The translations under genes and the position numbers were made by a program. From CBDCUQ01 sp965222835 (GTDB taxonomy: Bacteria; Pseudomonadota; Alphaproteobacteria; Rhizobiales; Hyphomicrobiaceae): 64,000 nucleotides of DNA. The stretch is from contig CBDCUQ010000004.1 of assembly GCA_965222835.1 (NCBI GenBank), positions 1,302,001-1,366,000 of the forward strand, given 5' to 3'. The notes beneath the pieces were generated by a model. It saw only the letters and a list, made by a program, of their open reading frames with translations, searched no databases and was not told the DNA's origin. Shown in pieces: positions 15,902 to 24,981 of this stretch. The first letter of the stretch is position 1, and each line of letters begins with the position of its first letter.

Positions 15902-16816
15902 ATGCGAACTGTTTTTTCCGCTCTTCTTTTCATTGCCCTCTCCGCAACATCGGTCGGTGCGGGCGATGCTGGCTCGGAGGCGAAAGGCAAGCGCAAAATT
16001 GGTCCTCCGCTGCCGCCTGCCAAGACGTGCGCCAATCCCAATGCCCTCGGTGTTAGCCGTACGGTCGAGATCGATACGACGGGCGGTCCCGGTTTCGGTC
16101 TCGAACAGTACAAGGCTTATGATTTCTTACAGCCGAAAGAGGTCGTGCTCACGTTTGACGATGGCCCGCAAGTCAAGACGACACGCGCGATCCTCAAGGC
16201 GCTCGAAGACCACTGCGCCAAGGCCACGTTCTTTTCCATCGGCAAGATGGCCCTCGGCCTTCCCGAAATCATCCGCGATGTCCATAAGGCCGGACACACC
16301 ATTGGTTCTCATACGTGGTCTCACGCCAGCATGCGTCGCGCGAAGGATCCTAAGAAAGCAATCGACGAGATTGAGCGCGGCCTGAGTGGTGTTACGCGCG
16401 CCGTGGGTACGCCTATCGCTCCGTTTTTCCGCTTTCCTTACCTGGCCGATACCAAGCATACGCTGACGCATCTCGCTGACCGCAACATCGCGATCTTTTC
16501 GATGGACGTTGACAGTTTCGACTTCAAATATCGCAAGGCCAATAAAGTCGTGAAAGTTATCATGGGCAAACTCGAGAAGAAGGGAAAGGGCATCCTTCTC
16601 CTGCACGACATTCATATGCATACGGCGAAGGCCGTGCCGATGCTGCTCGATAAGCTTAAGGCGGACGGGTATAAGCTCGTCCATATGACAGCGAAGGGCA
16701 CGGCGAAGACGTTGGCCGAGTACGATGCCCTAGTGGAAAAGGACGTTAAGGGCCTGCCGGCTGCTGGCAGCGAACGGCCGATTTCGAGCGTGGTCAAGAC
16801 GGTACCGTCGCGGTAG
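15902..16816 (+). CDS. secreted polysaccharide deacetylase (NodB/CE4 family)
   Basis: Protein of 304 residues. The ATG at 15902 is chosen for CAGGAGG eight bases upstream and because it begins a good signal peptide (MRTVFSALLFIALSATSVGA). The CE4 motifs are in order: TFDDGP (motif 1, catalytic Asp and metal Asp), SHTWSH (motif 2, metal His pair), FFRFPYL (motif 3), DVDSFDF (motif 4) and LLHDIH (motif 5). It would de-N-acetylate a periplasmic or cell-wall polymer, for instance peptidoglycan or an exopolysaccharide. The following DUF1134 gene is on the same strand, 55 bases away. Confidence 0.9.
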   Translation: MRTVFSALLFIALSATSVGAGDAGSEAKGKRKIGPPLPPAKTCANPNALGVSRTVEIDTTGGPGFGLEQYKAYDFLQPKEVVLTFDDGPQVKTTRAILKALEDHCAKATFFSIGKMALGLPEIIRDVHKAGHTIGSHTWSHASMRRAKDPKKAIDEIERGLSGVTRAVGTPIAPFFRFPYLADTKHTLTHLADRNIAIFSMDVDSFDFKYRKANKVVKVIMGKLEKKGKGILLLHDIHMHTAKAVPMLLDKLKADGYKLVHMTAKGTAKTLAEYDALVEKDVKGLPAAGSERPISSVVKTVPSR

Positions 16817-16871
16817 CGGCTTCGTCTCTGCCTCAATCGCGCCGCGCTGGCTTGGCTAAAGTCAGATCGAC

Positions 16872-18038
16872 ATGACACGAACAGTACGCCCGATGCGATC
16901 GACGGCCCCCCGTCGTGCAATGCTGGTCGCCGTATTGACCGCCCTCCTCTGCAACAGTTTCCGAGTGGACGGCGCTGCGGCAAAGACTTGTACGGCCGAA
17001 GATATCGCAGCCGCCGTCGACGCGGCGGGTGCAGCTCTGCGTGAGTACAATGGTGCGGCCCGTCCGAGACTTGAAACGAAACTCGCGAGACTCGGTAAGA
17101 AGAAGGGCTGGCCGAAGGAAGAGAGCAATGAGCGTGGGCTCAAATACCTGCAGGACGGGCGGACCGCTGAACTCGACGAAAAGGCCAATGAGCTTTTGGT
17201 GCGGATTGATACGCTCGGGCGACCGGCACAAGTCGACCAGCTCGATTGTTCGGCCTTAGGTGAGATTAAGAGCGCGGGTGGCGAGCTGCTTGCCGTCATG
17301 AAGAGCAAGACTGCTTACATGACGGACAAGCTCGACCGAGAGCTCGGCGTCGCGCCCAGGGTTGCAGCGGCCCCATCACCACCGCCGCGTCAACCGGCCC
17401 CAATCAAGGCCAAGCCGGTTGAAGAGAAAGGTGCACCGGTGCCGGCGCCAACCAAGCCGTGGGATACGACGACAGCGCACGCGCCTCCTGATGATCGGGG
17501 AAAGAGGACGGCTGATCTACCGCCGCCGCCCGCGCATTTCGCGGGTCCCGAAGACGGTTACTCGCTGGAAGAAATCCGCGATGCCACCAAGGGTTTCTTC
17601 GGCACCATATCTACCAATCTCGGTGTTGTCTTAGAGAAGGCCTTTTCGATCTCAGGCAAGCCGACCGCCTACGTGCTCGGCAAGGAGGGCGGCGGGGCGT
17701 TTCTTGCGGGCGTGCGTTATGGAGAAGGCACGCTTTACATGCGGGGTATCGACAGGCGGCGAAAGGTTTATTGGCATGGGCCATCGATCGGCACCGATTT
17801 TGGCGGTGCGGGTTCGCGGACGCTGTTTCTCATCTATAAGCTCGAGAGGCCGGACGACCTCAACCGGGTGTTTACCGGCGTCGACGGCTCGGCCTATGTT
17901 GTCGGCGGGATCGGACTTACCGTGATGAAAGGCGGACCCATTGTGCTCACGCCCATTCGCTCCGGCATCGGGCTCAGGCTTGGGGCAAACATCGGCTATG
18001 TGCGTTTTACACCGCGCAAAACGTGGAACCCATTTTAA
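16872..18038 (+). CDS. DUF1134 protein with N-terminal secreted helical region
   Basis: Protein of 388 residues. A signal sequence (about 1-37, ending VDGAAAKTC) leads to a helical region (about 40-155), a Pro-rich linker with the repeated PPPP-type segments (about 160-220), and a C-terminal DUF1134 domain (about 230-388: FFGTISTNLGVVLEKAF, GEGTLYMRG, WHGPSIGTDFGGAGSR, LRLGANIGYVRFT). DUF1134 is restricted mainly to alphaproteobacteria and has no known function; it resembles SYLF-type lipid-binding folds. The family usually lacks the long helical N-terminal region, so this is an extended form. Confidence 0.85.
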   Translation: MTRTVRPMRSTAPRRAMLVAVLTALLCNSFRVDGAAAKTCTAEDIAAAVDAAGAALREYNGAARPRLETKLARLGKKKGWPKEESNERGLKYLQDGRTAELDEKANELLVRIDTLGRPAQVDQLDCSALGEIKSAGGELLAVMKSKTAYMTDKLDRELGVAPRVAAAPSPPPRQPAPIKAKPVEEKGAPVPAPTKPWDTTTAHAPPDDRGKRTADLPPPPAHFAGPEDGYSLEEIRDATKGFFGTISTNLGVVLEKAFSISGKPTAYVLGKEGGGAFLAGVRYGEGTLYMRGIDRRRKVYWHGPSIGTDFGGAGSRTLFLIYKLERPDDLNRVFTGVDGSAYVVGGIGLTVMKGGPIVLTPIRSGIGLRLGANIGYVRFTPRKTWNPF

Positions 18039-18071
18039 GCGTCCGGCCGGGATCCACGTCATTTCGCGTCG

Positions 18072-18443
18072 TTAGAAGCAGCGCAGCTCGCCTTCGATTT
18101 GCGCGAGCTTCAATTGATGCACTTTTTCTTTCATGATGGGGCCGTGCATCTGCGCAATGCTCTCTCCGCCGCGCAACCTCAGTGACATCACGGTCTCTGC
18201 CTCGACGTATTTGTCGTAAGGAAGAATGCTGGCGATGACGTCAATGGAGCACGAGCATTTGTCCAGTACGTCACGCGTTTGGCCGTTGGCCAACATACAT
18301 GCGTAGACATAGTCGGCACGCGTGTTTGTCGGGTAGTCGTTGGTTACGGCTTCGTTGCATTCCTGGGCGATGGCAAACCCGGCCAGCCCGGCGCAAGCAA
18401 CAGCCGTTGCCAAAGCACGAAACGCTGTAGAGTGTCGGATCAC
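18072..18443 (-). CDS. small secreted Cys-containing protein
   Basis: A 123-residue protein with a signal peptide (MIRHSTAFRALATAVACAGLAGFAIA) and a mature part with five cysteines (QECNEA, YACML, DKCSCS, ELRCF). The CSC pair and helical pattern suggest a disulfide-stabilised periplasmic protein. Its ATG overlaps the stop of the upstream gene (ATGA), so the two are translationally coupled. No family recognised. The position downstream of mxaD and YVTN genes suggests a periplasmic role in C1 oxidation. Confidence 0.7.
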   Translation of the reverse strand: MIRHSTAFRALATAVACAGLAGFAIAQECNEAVTNDYPTNTRADYVYACMLANGQTRDVLDKCSCSIDVIASILPYDKYVEAETVMSLRLRGGESIAQMHGPIMKEKVHQLKLAQIEGELRCF

Positions 18444-19141
18444 GGCAGTTCTCCTACTTTCTTAAAGGTGACGCGTTCCACCATTTTTGGCGTATTTTCC
18501 ATCCTGCTCTCGATATTGGCAGTCATTTCCAAGAAATATCCCGGAACTGCTTTGCTGAACACGATAACGAAGGTCGACTTCTCGAAGCCTTCCATTTTGC
18601 GCACGTTGGGATCGTCTTTGTACGGCTGCAGGATGACCTTGTGAGCCTCGACGTCCTTGCCGTCGTAGGTTGCAGTAACTTTTTCGACCTTTGCCTTCTT
18701 GCTGAGGAAGGCCTTGCTGAACCGATCTTTGAGATAGCTAAATTTTGCGGCGCCAGAAACCGCCTGGAATTGGTTGACCGAATTGTTCATGAACCAGACC
18801 AATATAGGATTGAGTGTCAGTCCCGTCTCGTTCCACCTGTTTCGGGCACGCTCGCCAAAGAATATCTGCATGGAGACGTCGCGCTTGCCCTGATGGTCCA
18901 CCTTCAGAATGCCGACGCGAATGTTGTCGCTGTAGGCCTTGCCGAGTAACTCCTCATCGGATACTTCGTGCTCGTAATGATACGTGAGAGCAAGGCCCTT
19001 CGAGACAAGATCAAGGTGCCGCGTTTCGAAGATCAACTTGTATGGCAAATTGGTCTGCGCCGCGGCAATCGGCGTTCCGCCCAATCCCATGAGCACTGCC
19101 GCTACCGCGACCAACCGCAACTGACGAAACATCTTGGGCAT
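18440..19141 (-). CDS. secreted protein of unknown function
   Basis: Protein of 233 residues with a signal peptide (MPKMFRQLRLVAVAAVLMGLGGTPIAAAQ) and a beta-rich mature domain beginning LPYKLIFETRHLDLVSKGLALTYHYEHEV. A late segment (FVIVFSKAVPGYFLEMTANI) is also beta-like. It lies 186 bases downstream of the YVTN gene and is coupled to the small Cys protein after it. I do not recognise the family; a role in methanol-oxidation assembly is suggested only by position. Confidence 0.7.
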   Translation of the reverse strand: MPKMFRQLRLVAVAAVLMGLGGTPIAAAQTNLPYKLIFETRHLDLVSKGLALTYHYEHEVSDEELLGKAYSDNIRVGILKVDHQGKRDVSMQIFFGERARNRWNETGLTLNPILVWFMNNSVNQFQAVSGAAKFSYLKDRFSKAFLSKKAKVEKVTATYDGKDVEAHKVILQPYKDDPNVRKMEGFEKSTFVIVFSKAVPGYFLEMTANIESRMENTPKMVERVTFKKVGELP

Positions 19142-19327
19142 CCTCCTGCGTTCTTCTGTGCTGCGTGGCCTTGTTGACCTTTTTCTAGCGCCTCACGGGC
19201 CTCGGCGGCAATTCCCTCAATGTTAAGAATACGTCATGCCCCTCTAGCCCGATCAGGTGCAGTTAACGCTTCAATCAGGCGTTTTGGCCGCCACCGCCCG
19301 CAAAAACTGCCGATTTCGGGTTTTTTT

Positions 19328-20338
19328 CTAGCGCAGGAAGCTCCCGAATGCCCGCGGGCCGTCCCCGACTTCGATGCGGGCGGTCACCTCAAGGGTCTCG
19401 GTATCAATGCGCTCAAGCGTGTTCGCAAACCAGCAGGCCACATAGACGTACTTGCCGCTGGGATCGGCGGCGATGCCTTCGGGGGTATCGCCGACCTCGA
19501 TGGTCTTGATGACGGCGAGGGTGTTCTCGTCGAAGACGGTCACCGATTCATCCGATTGGTTGGTGACGAACACCTTTCCTCCCGTCAGGGCCACGGCGTA
19601 GGGGTGGCGTCCCACGGGAACCGTCCCCACCACGGCCTGTGTCCCGAGATCGATGATGGTCACATCGTTGCTTCCCACATTGGCGGTGTAGGCGCGCCGG
19701 CCGGCCTCATCGATTGTTATACCGAAGGGGCGGGTCCCAACAGGTATCGAAACAAGCCGCGTGCGCGACTTGGCATTGATGACGGAGACCTCATCGCTAT
19801 CCCGGTCCGCGGACAGCACGGTATTTCCATCCGGTGTCACCGCAATGCCGGACGGCGACTTTCCAACTTTGATCTCGCCGGTTGCTTTTAGCGCGACGGG
19901 GTCAACGACTACGAGCCGCTGGTGGTACCAGTCGGCAACATAGATGAATCCTGTTTTCGGATTGACGGCTATGCCGAGCGGCCCCTCGCCAGCCTTGACC
20001 CGGCCAACGATGGCGCGGGCCTCGGCATCGACGACGACGACCTCTTTGCCATCGGGCGCCGCGAGGTAGGCCCGTGCTCCGTCCGGCGACATAGCAATGC
20101 CCGCTGGTTTGCCGCCAATCTTGATTTCACTGGATGTTTTGGCCTTTGCCAGATCGACGAAGGAGAGGCTGTCGCTCACCTGATTGGTGACCAACGCTTC
20201 GCGGGCTTCCTGGGGCGCGGTGGAGACCTTATCCGCGACTGCCGTGTTTGTGAGTGGCGTCGCACAGATAAGAAGACCAGCCACCGCGCCGAAATACGCT
20301 CGGGATGCGATGTGGCTGGTCCTAGCCGAAGAGGCCAT
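19328..20338 (-). CDS. YVTN-repeat beta-propeller protein
   Basis: A 336-residue secreted seven-bladed beta-propeller. A signal region (about 1-36, to TAVADKVS) is followed by blades that repeat the pattern GxxPxGIAxxPDGxxxYVxxxxxxxxVxVID (for example GKPAGIAMSPDGARAYL, KSPSGIAVTPDGNTVL, GDTPEGIAADPSGKYVYVA). Such proteins occur beside PQQ-dependent alcohol dehydrogenases in methylotrophs. Its ATG overlaps the mxaD stop by one base (TGATG), so the pair is one operon. Confidence 0.88.
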   Translation of the reverse strand: MASSARTSHIASRAYFGAVAGLLICATPLTNTAVADKVSTAPQEAREALVTNQVSDSLSFVDLAKAKTSSEIKIGGKPAGIAMSPDGARAYLAAPDGKEVVVVDAEARAIVGRVKAGEGPLGIAVNPKTGFIYVADWYHQRLVVVDPVALKATGEIKVGKSPSGIAVTPDGNTVLSADRDSDEVSVINAKSRTRLVSIPVGTRPFGITIDEAGRRAYTANVGSNDVTIIDLGTQAVVGTVPVGRHPYAVALTGGKVFVTNQSDESVTVFDENTLAVIKTIEVGDTPEGIAADPSGKYVYVACWFANTLERIDTETLEVTARIEVGDGPRAFGSFLR

Positions 20339-20880
20339 CAGTCGTCTTCGACTTTTTTCTTCAGTGCCTCGAGACCGCTCTTGTAGATTCCGGTTACGGC
20401 TTCGATGCCTGCTTCGTCAGAGAGTTCGGGCGGTGGATTGTTGTTCGGGTCGCCTCTGTAGAACTTACCCTTCCATTCAATTTCCGTTTCGTCACCGTCT
20501 GCCTTCAGCGTAATCCAGCTCTCGTACGTCGTTACGGGAAGTACCTTCAGGTCCACTTCCGTAATCTCGTACTTGATCTTTCTTTTGTTCGCGTCGTAGG
20601 CGTTGAGCTTTTCTTTGATGATGCCGCCGGATTCCAGTGTGAGCGTCCGCGTGGCGTTGACGTCGTTTCCGCCCGCACCCTCGGTTTTGGCAACCGCCGG
20701 ATGCCAGGTCATGTCCTGGAAGTTTCCGATGACGGCCCATACCTTGTCGATCGGGGCGTCAATTTCGATTGTCTCGATCACCTTTTGGCGGGTCGGGCCG
20801 TGTGCCATGGCAGGCGCTGCAATGCACAGCGTGATAACCGCGGCAAGAATGGCCGGTGTCGATGGGCGTCTCACTTGCAA
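20338..20880 (-). CDS. mxaD: MxaD-like periplasmic SRPBCC protein
   Basis: A 180-residue protein with a signal peptide (to MAHGPT) and an SRPBCC/START-like fold. Segments such as KVWAVIGNFQDMTWHPAV, GGNDVNATRTLTLESGG, VLPVTTYESW and GKFYRGDPNNNPPPELSDE match what I remember of MxaD, which helps methanol dehydrogenase pass electrons to cytochrome cL. No mxaF, xoxF or cytochrome gene is in the window, so this would act on an enzyme encoded elsewhere. It is divergent from fhcB. Confidence 0.85.
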   Translation of the reverse strand: MQVRRPSTPAILAAVITLCIAAPAMAHGPTRQKVIETIEIDAPIDKVWAVIGNFQDMTWHPAVAKTEGAGGNDVNATRTLTLESGGIIKEKLNAYDANKRKIKYEITEVDLKVLPVTTYESWITLKADGDETEIEWKGKFYRGDPNNNPPPELSDEAGIEAVTGIYKSGLEALKKKVEDD

Positions 20881-21069
20881 ATCTTCCTCCCGTAAATCGT
20901 CTGCACTCGCGCAGGTTTAGCACGGCCGCGCCGCGACATTAAGGCCACCGTTCAGGCTTCGCAAATTATTGTCAATTTCCTCGCTCTGGACCCCGGTTTC
21001 GGATACTGGGTTGTCAGGCGTGGCAGTCCCATGCTTTTGTCCGAATCCGAATGCGAACGAGAGTGACCA
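20881..21069. promoter_or_regulatory. shared promoter region of mxaD (minus) and fhcB (plus)
   Basis: This 189-base gap separates two divergent one-carbon operons and must carry both promoters. I see no certain -35/-10 pair or known operator. Shared control of the two operons is an inference from geometry. Confidence 0.4.
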
Positions 21070-22359
21070 ATGACCGCTTCCAAGACCGGCGCTAAGCCCG
21101 GCCCCGGCGTCCACACCAACGTCACCTGCCCTTTTTGCGGTATTCTGTGTGACGATCTCGAAATCCAAAGCAACGGATCGGGGCTCAAAATCCTAAAAAA
21201 CGGATGTGATCGGGCCGTCGCTGGATTTGAGCGATCCGTCGCTGGTGCCAAACCGCAAGTTGCCGGCAAGGACGTCGATCTGGCAACGGCCGTCTGGGCG
21301 GCGACCGACCTCGTGAAGGGCGCGAAGCTGCCCCTTTATGGCGGCCTTGCGACCGACGTCGAAGGCGTCCGCGCCGTATTGGCGCTTGCGGACAAGTCGG
21401 GCGGCGTTGTCGATCACGCGCTTTCCGAGGCCCAGTACCGTAACTTCCGGGTGCTTCAGACGTCGGGCTGGTTCATGTCGACGCTTACCGAGACGCGGAA
21501 CCGCGCCGATCTCATCGTCTTCGTGGGAAGTGACATTCACAAACTGCATCCGCGGTTCTTCGAACGCGTCGTCAACGTCACGGACAGCATGATTGATGAG
21601 TCTCCGCCAAAGCGGACACTTGTCTTTATTGGCGAGGGCCTCGACACGTCGGGTGCTGAAGGCCCGCGCGTCGGCGACATCGTGACGTTGCCCTGTCCGC
21701 TGGACCAGGTGAGCAATGTCGTCGGAGCCTTAAAAGCCATCATCAAGGGCTCGCCCCTCAAGGTGGAAGAGGTCGGGGGCGTCAAGCTCACGGATATCGC
21801 GGCGGCGGCCGATCGCATTCGCAAGGCGGCATATGGTGTCTTCGTCTGGGCGCCACCGAGCCTGGCGGCTCCGCATTCAGAGCTGATCGTTCAGCTCGTC
21901 TCTGAGCTGGTCAAAGAACTCAATCTTGAAGGCCGTTATGCCTGCCTTTCGCTGGCCGGAAACGAAGGCGCCGTAACAGCTGCGGCGGTGTGTGCCTGGC
22001 AAAGCGGCTATCCATTGCGCGTGTCTTTTTCTTCAGGCAAGCCGGACTACGATCATCTCAGATACGCCATACCGCGCATGCTTGCCGATGGGGATGGCGA
22101 TCTTCTTTTCTGGGTGGCCTCGTTTACGCCTGATATTGCGCCGCCGGCCGCCAAAATCCCCACCGTTGTGCTCGGCACGCCGGGCATGACGTTCAAATCC
22201 ACTCCGGACGTTTACATTCCAATCGGAACACCGGGTGCCGATCATGAAGGGCGAATTATACGTTGCGATAACGTCGTCTCGCTGCCGCTTCGCGATCTCA
22301 ATCGTGCCGACTTGCCAAAGCTTGCCGACATTCTTGCCGATATAGAGCTGGCACTCTAA
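21070..22359 (+). CDS. fhcB: formyltransferase/hydrolase complex subunit B
   Basis: FhcB (429 residues) is homologous to the tungsten subunit FwdB/FmdB of formylmethanofuran dehydrogenase but in methylotrophs belongs to the hydrolytic Fhc complex. The N-terminal cysteine set CPFCGILCDD plus NGCDRA is kept. Where FwdB has the metal-binding cysteine in a YGLSSTxCEAQ-like segment (from memory), this protein reads YGGLATDVEGVR, with no cysteine. It should therefore lack the metal-pterin redox centre, consistent with the known complex. GAGAGTGA precedes the ATG. First gene of fhcBADC. Confidence 0.92.
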   Translation: MTASKTGAKPGPGVHTNVTCPFCGILCDDLEIQSNGSGLKILKNGCDRAVAGFERSVAGAKPQVAGKDVDLATAVWAATDLVKGAKLPLYGGLATDVEGVRAVLALADKSGGVVDHALSEAQYRNFRVLQTSGWFMSTLTETRNRADLIVFVGSDIHKLHPRFFERVVNVTDSMIDESPPKRTLVFIGEGLDTSGAEGPRVGDIVTLPCPLDQVSNVVGALKAIIKGSPLKVEEVGGVKLTDIAAAADRIRKAAYGVFVWAPPSLAAPHSELIVQLVSELVKELNLEGRYACLSLAGNEGAVTAAAVCAWQSGYPLRVSFSSGKPDYDHLRYAIPRMLADGDGDLLFWVASFTPDIAPPAAKIPTVVLGTPGMTFKSTPDVYIPIGTPGADHEGRIIRCDNVVSLPLRDLNRADLPKLADILADIELAL

Positions 22360-22381
22360 GCCGCCAAGGGGGATACGACAC

Positions 22382-24070
22382 ATGCTGACTAGGTTTACCG
22401 GCGGCAAAATTTACGACCCCATGAACGGGGTCAATGGAGAAACGCGCGACATCTACGTCCAAGACGGCCGCGTCGTGGCTGCGCCCGCAGCTGGTACAAA
22501 GGTGGACCAGGAGTTTTCACTGCATGGCAAGATCGTTATGGCCGGCGCGATCGATCCGCACAGCCATATCGGCGGCGGCAAGGTTACGATCGGGCGTATG
22601 CTCATGCCGGAAGATCATCAGGGGACCGAAGTCGCGAGAACGGAATTGACGCGCTCAGGGTGCGGGCACGCCGTTCCCTCTACGATGACCACCGGATACC
22701 GCTATGCGGAAATGGGCTACACGGCAGCCTTTGAGCCCGCCATGCTGCCGGCTAATGCGCGGCAGGCGCACCTTGAGATGGGTGACATTCCCATCATCGA
22801 CAAGGGCGCGTACGTCATGCTCGGAAACGACGACTTCTTCCTGCGTGCCCTGGCGCAGAAGAAGGATATGAGCTTCATCAAAGATTACATCGCGTGGAGC
22901 ATGCATGCGTCGCAGGCGATGGCCGTCAAGATCGTGAATCCTGGCGGTATTTCTGCGTTCAAGTTTAATCAACGCTCGCTCAATCTCGACGAAGCTCATG
23001 CCCATTACGGCTTCACGCCGCGCGATATCATTCTGACGCTCGCCCGCGGTTTGAAGGAGCTTGGCGTCCCGCATCCCGTACACATCCACGCCTGCAATCT
23101 GGGTATGCCCGGCTCCATGCATTCGACGATGGAGACCATCCGCGCTGCGGAAGGTTTGCCCATCCATCTCACGCACCTTCAGTTCCACAGTTATGGGACC
23201 GAGGGCGACCTAAAGTTCTCCTCGGGTGCACCGCAGATCGCAGAACTGCTTAATCAGCACAAGAATATCTCGATTGATGTCGGCCAGATCATGTTCGGTC
23301 AGACGTGCACGGCGTCGGGCGACAGCATGCGCCAATACGTGAATACGAAATCTTCCGATCCCAAGAAGTGGGTCGTGATGGACATCGAGTGTGATAATGG
23401 CTGCGGCGTGGTGCCGATGAAGTACCGCGACAAAAGCTTCGTGAACGCGCTGCAATGGGCGATCGGGCTTGAACTATTCCTGCTCGTCGACGATCCGTGG
23501 CGCCTGTTCCTCACCACGGATCACCCGAATGGTGCGCCCTTCTATTTCTACCCGCACCTCATCCGCCTGTTGATGGATCGCGGTTTCCGCAACGACATGC
23601 TGCAGAAGATCCATCCGGACGCCCAGGCCGCCACGATTTTGAATTCGATCCAGCGCGAGTACACGCTTTACGAAGTCGCCATTATGACGCGTGCGGGGCC
23701 TGCCAAGAGCCTTGGACTCAGGGATCGCGGACATCTCGGGCCCGGTGCGTCTGCCGACATCACCGTCTACGATGACAATCCGGATCGCGAGGCGATGTTC
23801 AACACGCCGGTCTTTGTCTTCAAGAACGGCAATCTGATTGTACAAAACGGCAAGGTTGTCAAAGTAACAGCGGGCGCCACGCACGTCGCTCGGCCTGACT
23901 ATGATCGTGCCATCGAGAAGCCGCTCAAAGAGTACTTCGACCGCTACCACACCATGACAATGCACAACTTCCGCATTACTGAGCAGGAGATCGTGGCCAG
24001 CAACTGCGGTCACACGGGCGGAGAGTGCGGCTGCGTGATCGTTCAGCCCTGCGGAGAAAGAGCCTCATGA
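22382..24070 (+). CDS. fhcA: formyltransferase/hydrolase complex subunit A (metallohydrolase)
   Basis: FhcA (562 residues) is an amidohydrolase-type subunit that splits formyl-methylofuran to formate. Metal ligands visible include DPHSHIGG (His60, His62) near the N terminus and later histidines in HPVHIHACNLG and LTHLQFHSYG. The amidohydrolase closing block (GLRDRGHLGPGASADITVYDDNPD) is present. The C-terminal ~40 residues are Cys-rich (SNCGHTGGECGCVIVQPCGE). AGGGGGA precedes the ATG, and the gene ends in an ATGA overlap with fhcD. Confidence 0.95.
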   Translation: MLTRFTGGKIYDPMNGVNGETRDIYVQDGRVVAAPAAGTKVDQEFSLHGKIVMAGAIDPHSHIGGGKVTIGRMLMPEDHQGTEVARTELTRSGCGHAVPSTMTTGYRYAEMGYTAAFEPAMLPANARQAHLEMGDIPIIDKGAYVMLGNDDFFLRALAQKKDMSFIKDYIAWSMHASQAMAVKIVNPGGISAFKFNQRSLNLDEAHAHYGFTPRDIILTLARGLKELGVPHPVHIHACNLGMPGSMHSTMETIRAAEGLPIHLTHLQFHSYGTEGDLKFSSGAPQIAELLNQHKNISIDVGQIMFGQTCTASGDSMRQYVNTKSSDPKKWVVMDIECDNGCGVVPMKYRDKSFVNALQWAIGLELFLLVDDPWRLFLTTDHPNGAPFYFYPHLIRLLMDRGFRNDMLQKIHPDAQAATILNSIQREYTLYEVAIMTRAGPAKSLGLRDRGHLGPGASADITVYDDNPDREAMFNTPVFVFKNGNLIVQNGKVVKVTAGATHVARPDYDRAIEKPLKEYFDRYHTMTMHNFRITEQEIVASNCGHTGGECGCVIVQPCGERAS

Positions 24071-24981
24071 GCGCGAACGCGATGCAGGTCAACGGCATCC
24101 GGGTCGATGAGACGTTTGCCGAAGCTTTCGGTATGACCGGACTAGCGCTGGTCATAACTGCTGACACACCGCGTTGGGCTATGATTGCAGCTCAGACGAT
24201 GACCGGATTCGGTACATCCGTGATCGGGTGCGGTGCCGAGTGCGGTATCGACTGCGAGGTCGCGCCGTCGGATACGCCTGATGGCCGTCCGGGCGTGCGC
24301 ATTCTGATGTTCGGGTTTTCGCCCGATGCGCTGGTGCCCCAGCTCAAAAATCGCGTCGGTCAGTGTGTTCTGACGAGCCCTGGCTCAGCCTGTTACAACG
24401 GACTTGAGAGTGCGACCCGGATGGGGCTTGCCAGCGGGCCGCGATTCTTCGGGGACGGCTGGCAAACGGCGCGCAAGCTTGGCAAGCGCCGCTTTTGGCG
24501 TGTCCCGGTCATGGATGGTGAGTTCATCATTGAGGACAAATGCGGGGTTACGACTGATGCCGTCGGCGGCGGCAACCTGCTTGTGCTGGGCCGCGACCGG
24601 GCGGGCGTGCTTGAAACTACTGAAGCCGCCGTTGCAGCTATCGGCAAAGTCGCAGATGTCATCACGCCGTTTCCCGGCGGCATTGTCCGATCGGGATCTA
24701 AAGTCGGTTCGAAATATGCGGGTGCGGTGGCGTCGACCAATGATGCCTTTTGTCCTGTCCTCAAGGGGGCGGTCCATACGGAGTGTGATCCGGATACCAT
24801 TTCCGTCCTCGAGATCGTGATCGACGGCCTAACGTCGCAGTCGGTTTCGGACGCCATGCGGGCCGGTCTCAAGACCATCATCGACATGGGTGCCGCAAAG
24901 GGGGTCACGCGTGTGTCGGCTGGCAACTACGGCGGCAAGCTCGGGCAACATCATTATCATCTGAAGGATCTCGTGGCATGA
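24067..24981 (+). CDS. fhcD: formyltransferase/hydrolase complex subunit D (formyl-H4MPT transferase)
   Basis: FhcD (304 residues) moves the formyl group from tetrahydromethanopterin to methylofuran. I start at the ATG at 24067, which overlaps the fhcA stop, giving MSANAMQVNGIRVDETFAEAFGM, the standard N terminus of Ftr proteins. Conserved Ftr segments are seen: GFGTSVIGCGAECGID, DGRPGVRI and KYAGAVASTNDAFCPVLKG. It is coupled to fhcC by a second ATGA overlap. Confidence 0.95.
   Translation: MSANAMQVNGIRVDETFAEAFGMTGLALVITADTPRWAMIAAQTMTGFGTSVIGCGAECGIDCEVAPSDTPDGRPGVRILMFGFSPDALVPQLKNRVGQCVLTSPGSACYNGLESATRMGLASGPRFFGDGWQTARKLGKRRFWRVPVMDGEFIIEDKCGVTTDAVGGGNLLVLGRDRAGVLETTEAAVAAIGKVADVITPFPGGIVRSGSKVGSKYAGAVASTNDAFCPVLKGAVHTECDPDTISVLEIVIDGLTSQSVSDAMRAGLKTIIDMGAAKGVTRVSAGNYGGKLGQHHYHLKDLVA

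Noticed and set aside
21070..22359. FhcB considered as an active molybdenum/tungsten formate or formylmethanofuran dehydrogenase subunit
   Set aside because: The operon order fhcBADC and the missing metal-ligand cysteine fit the hydrolytic methylotroph complex.
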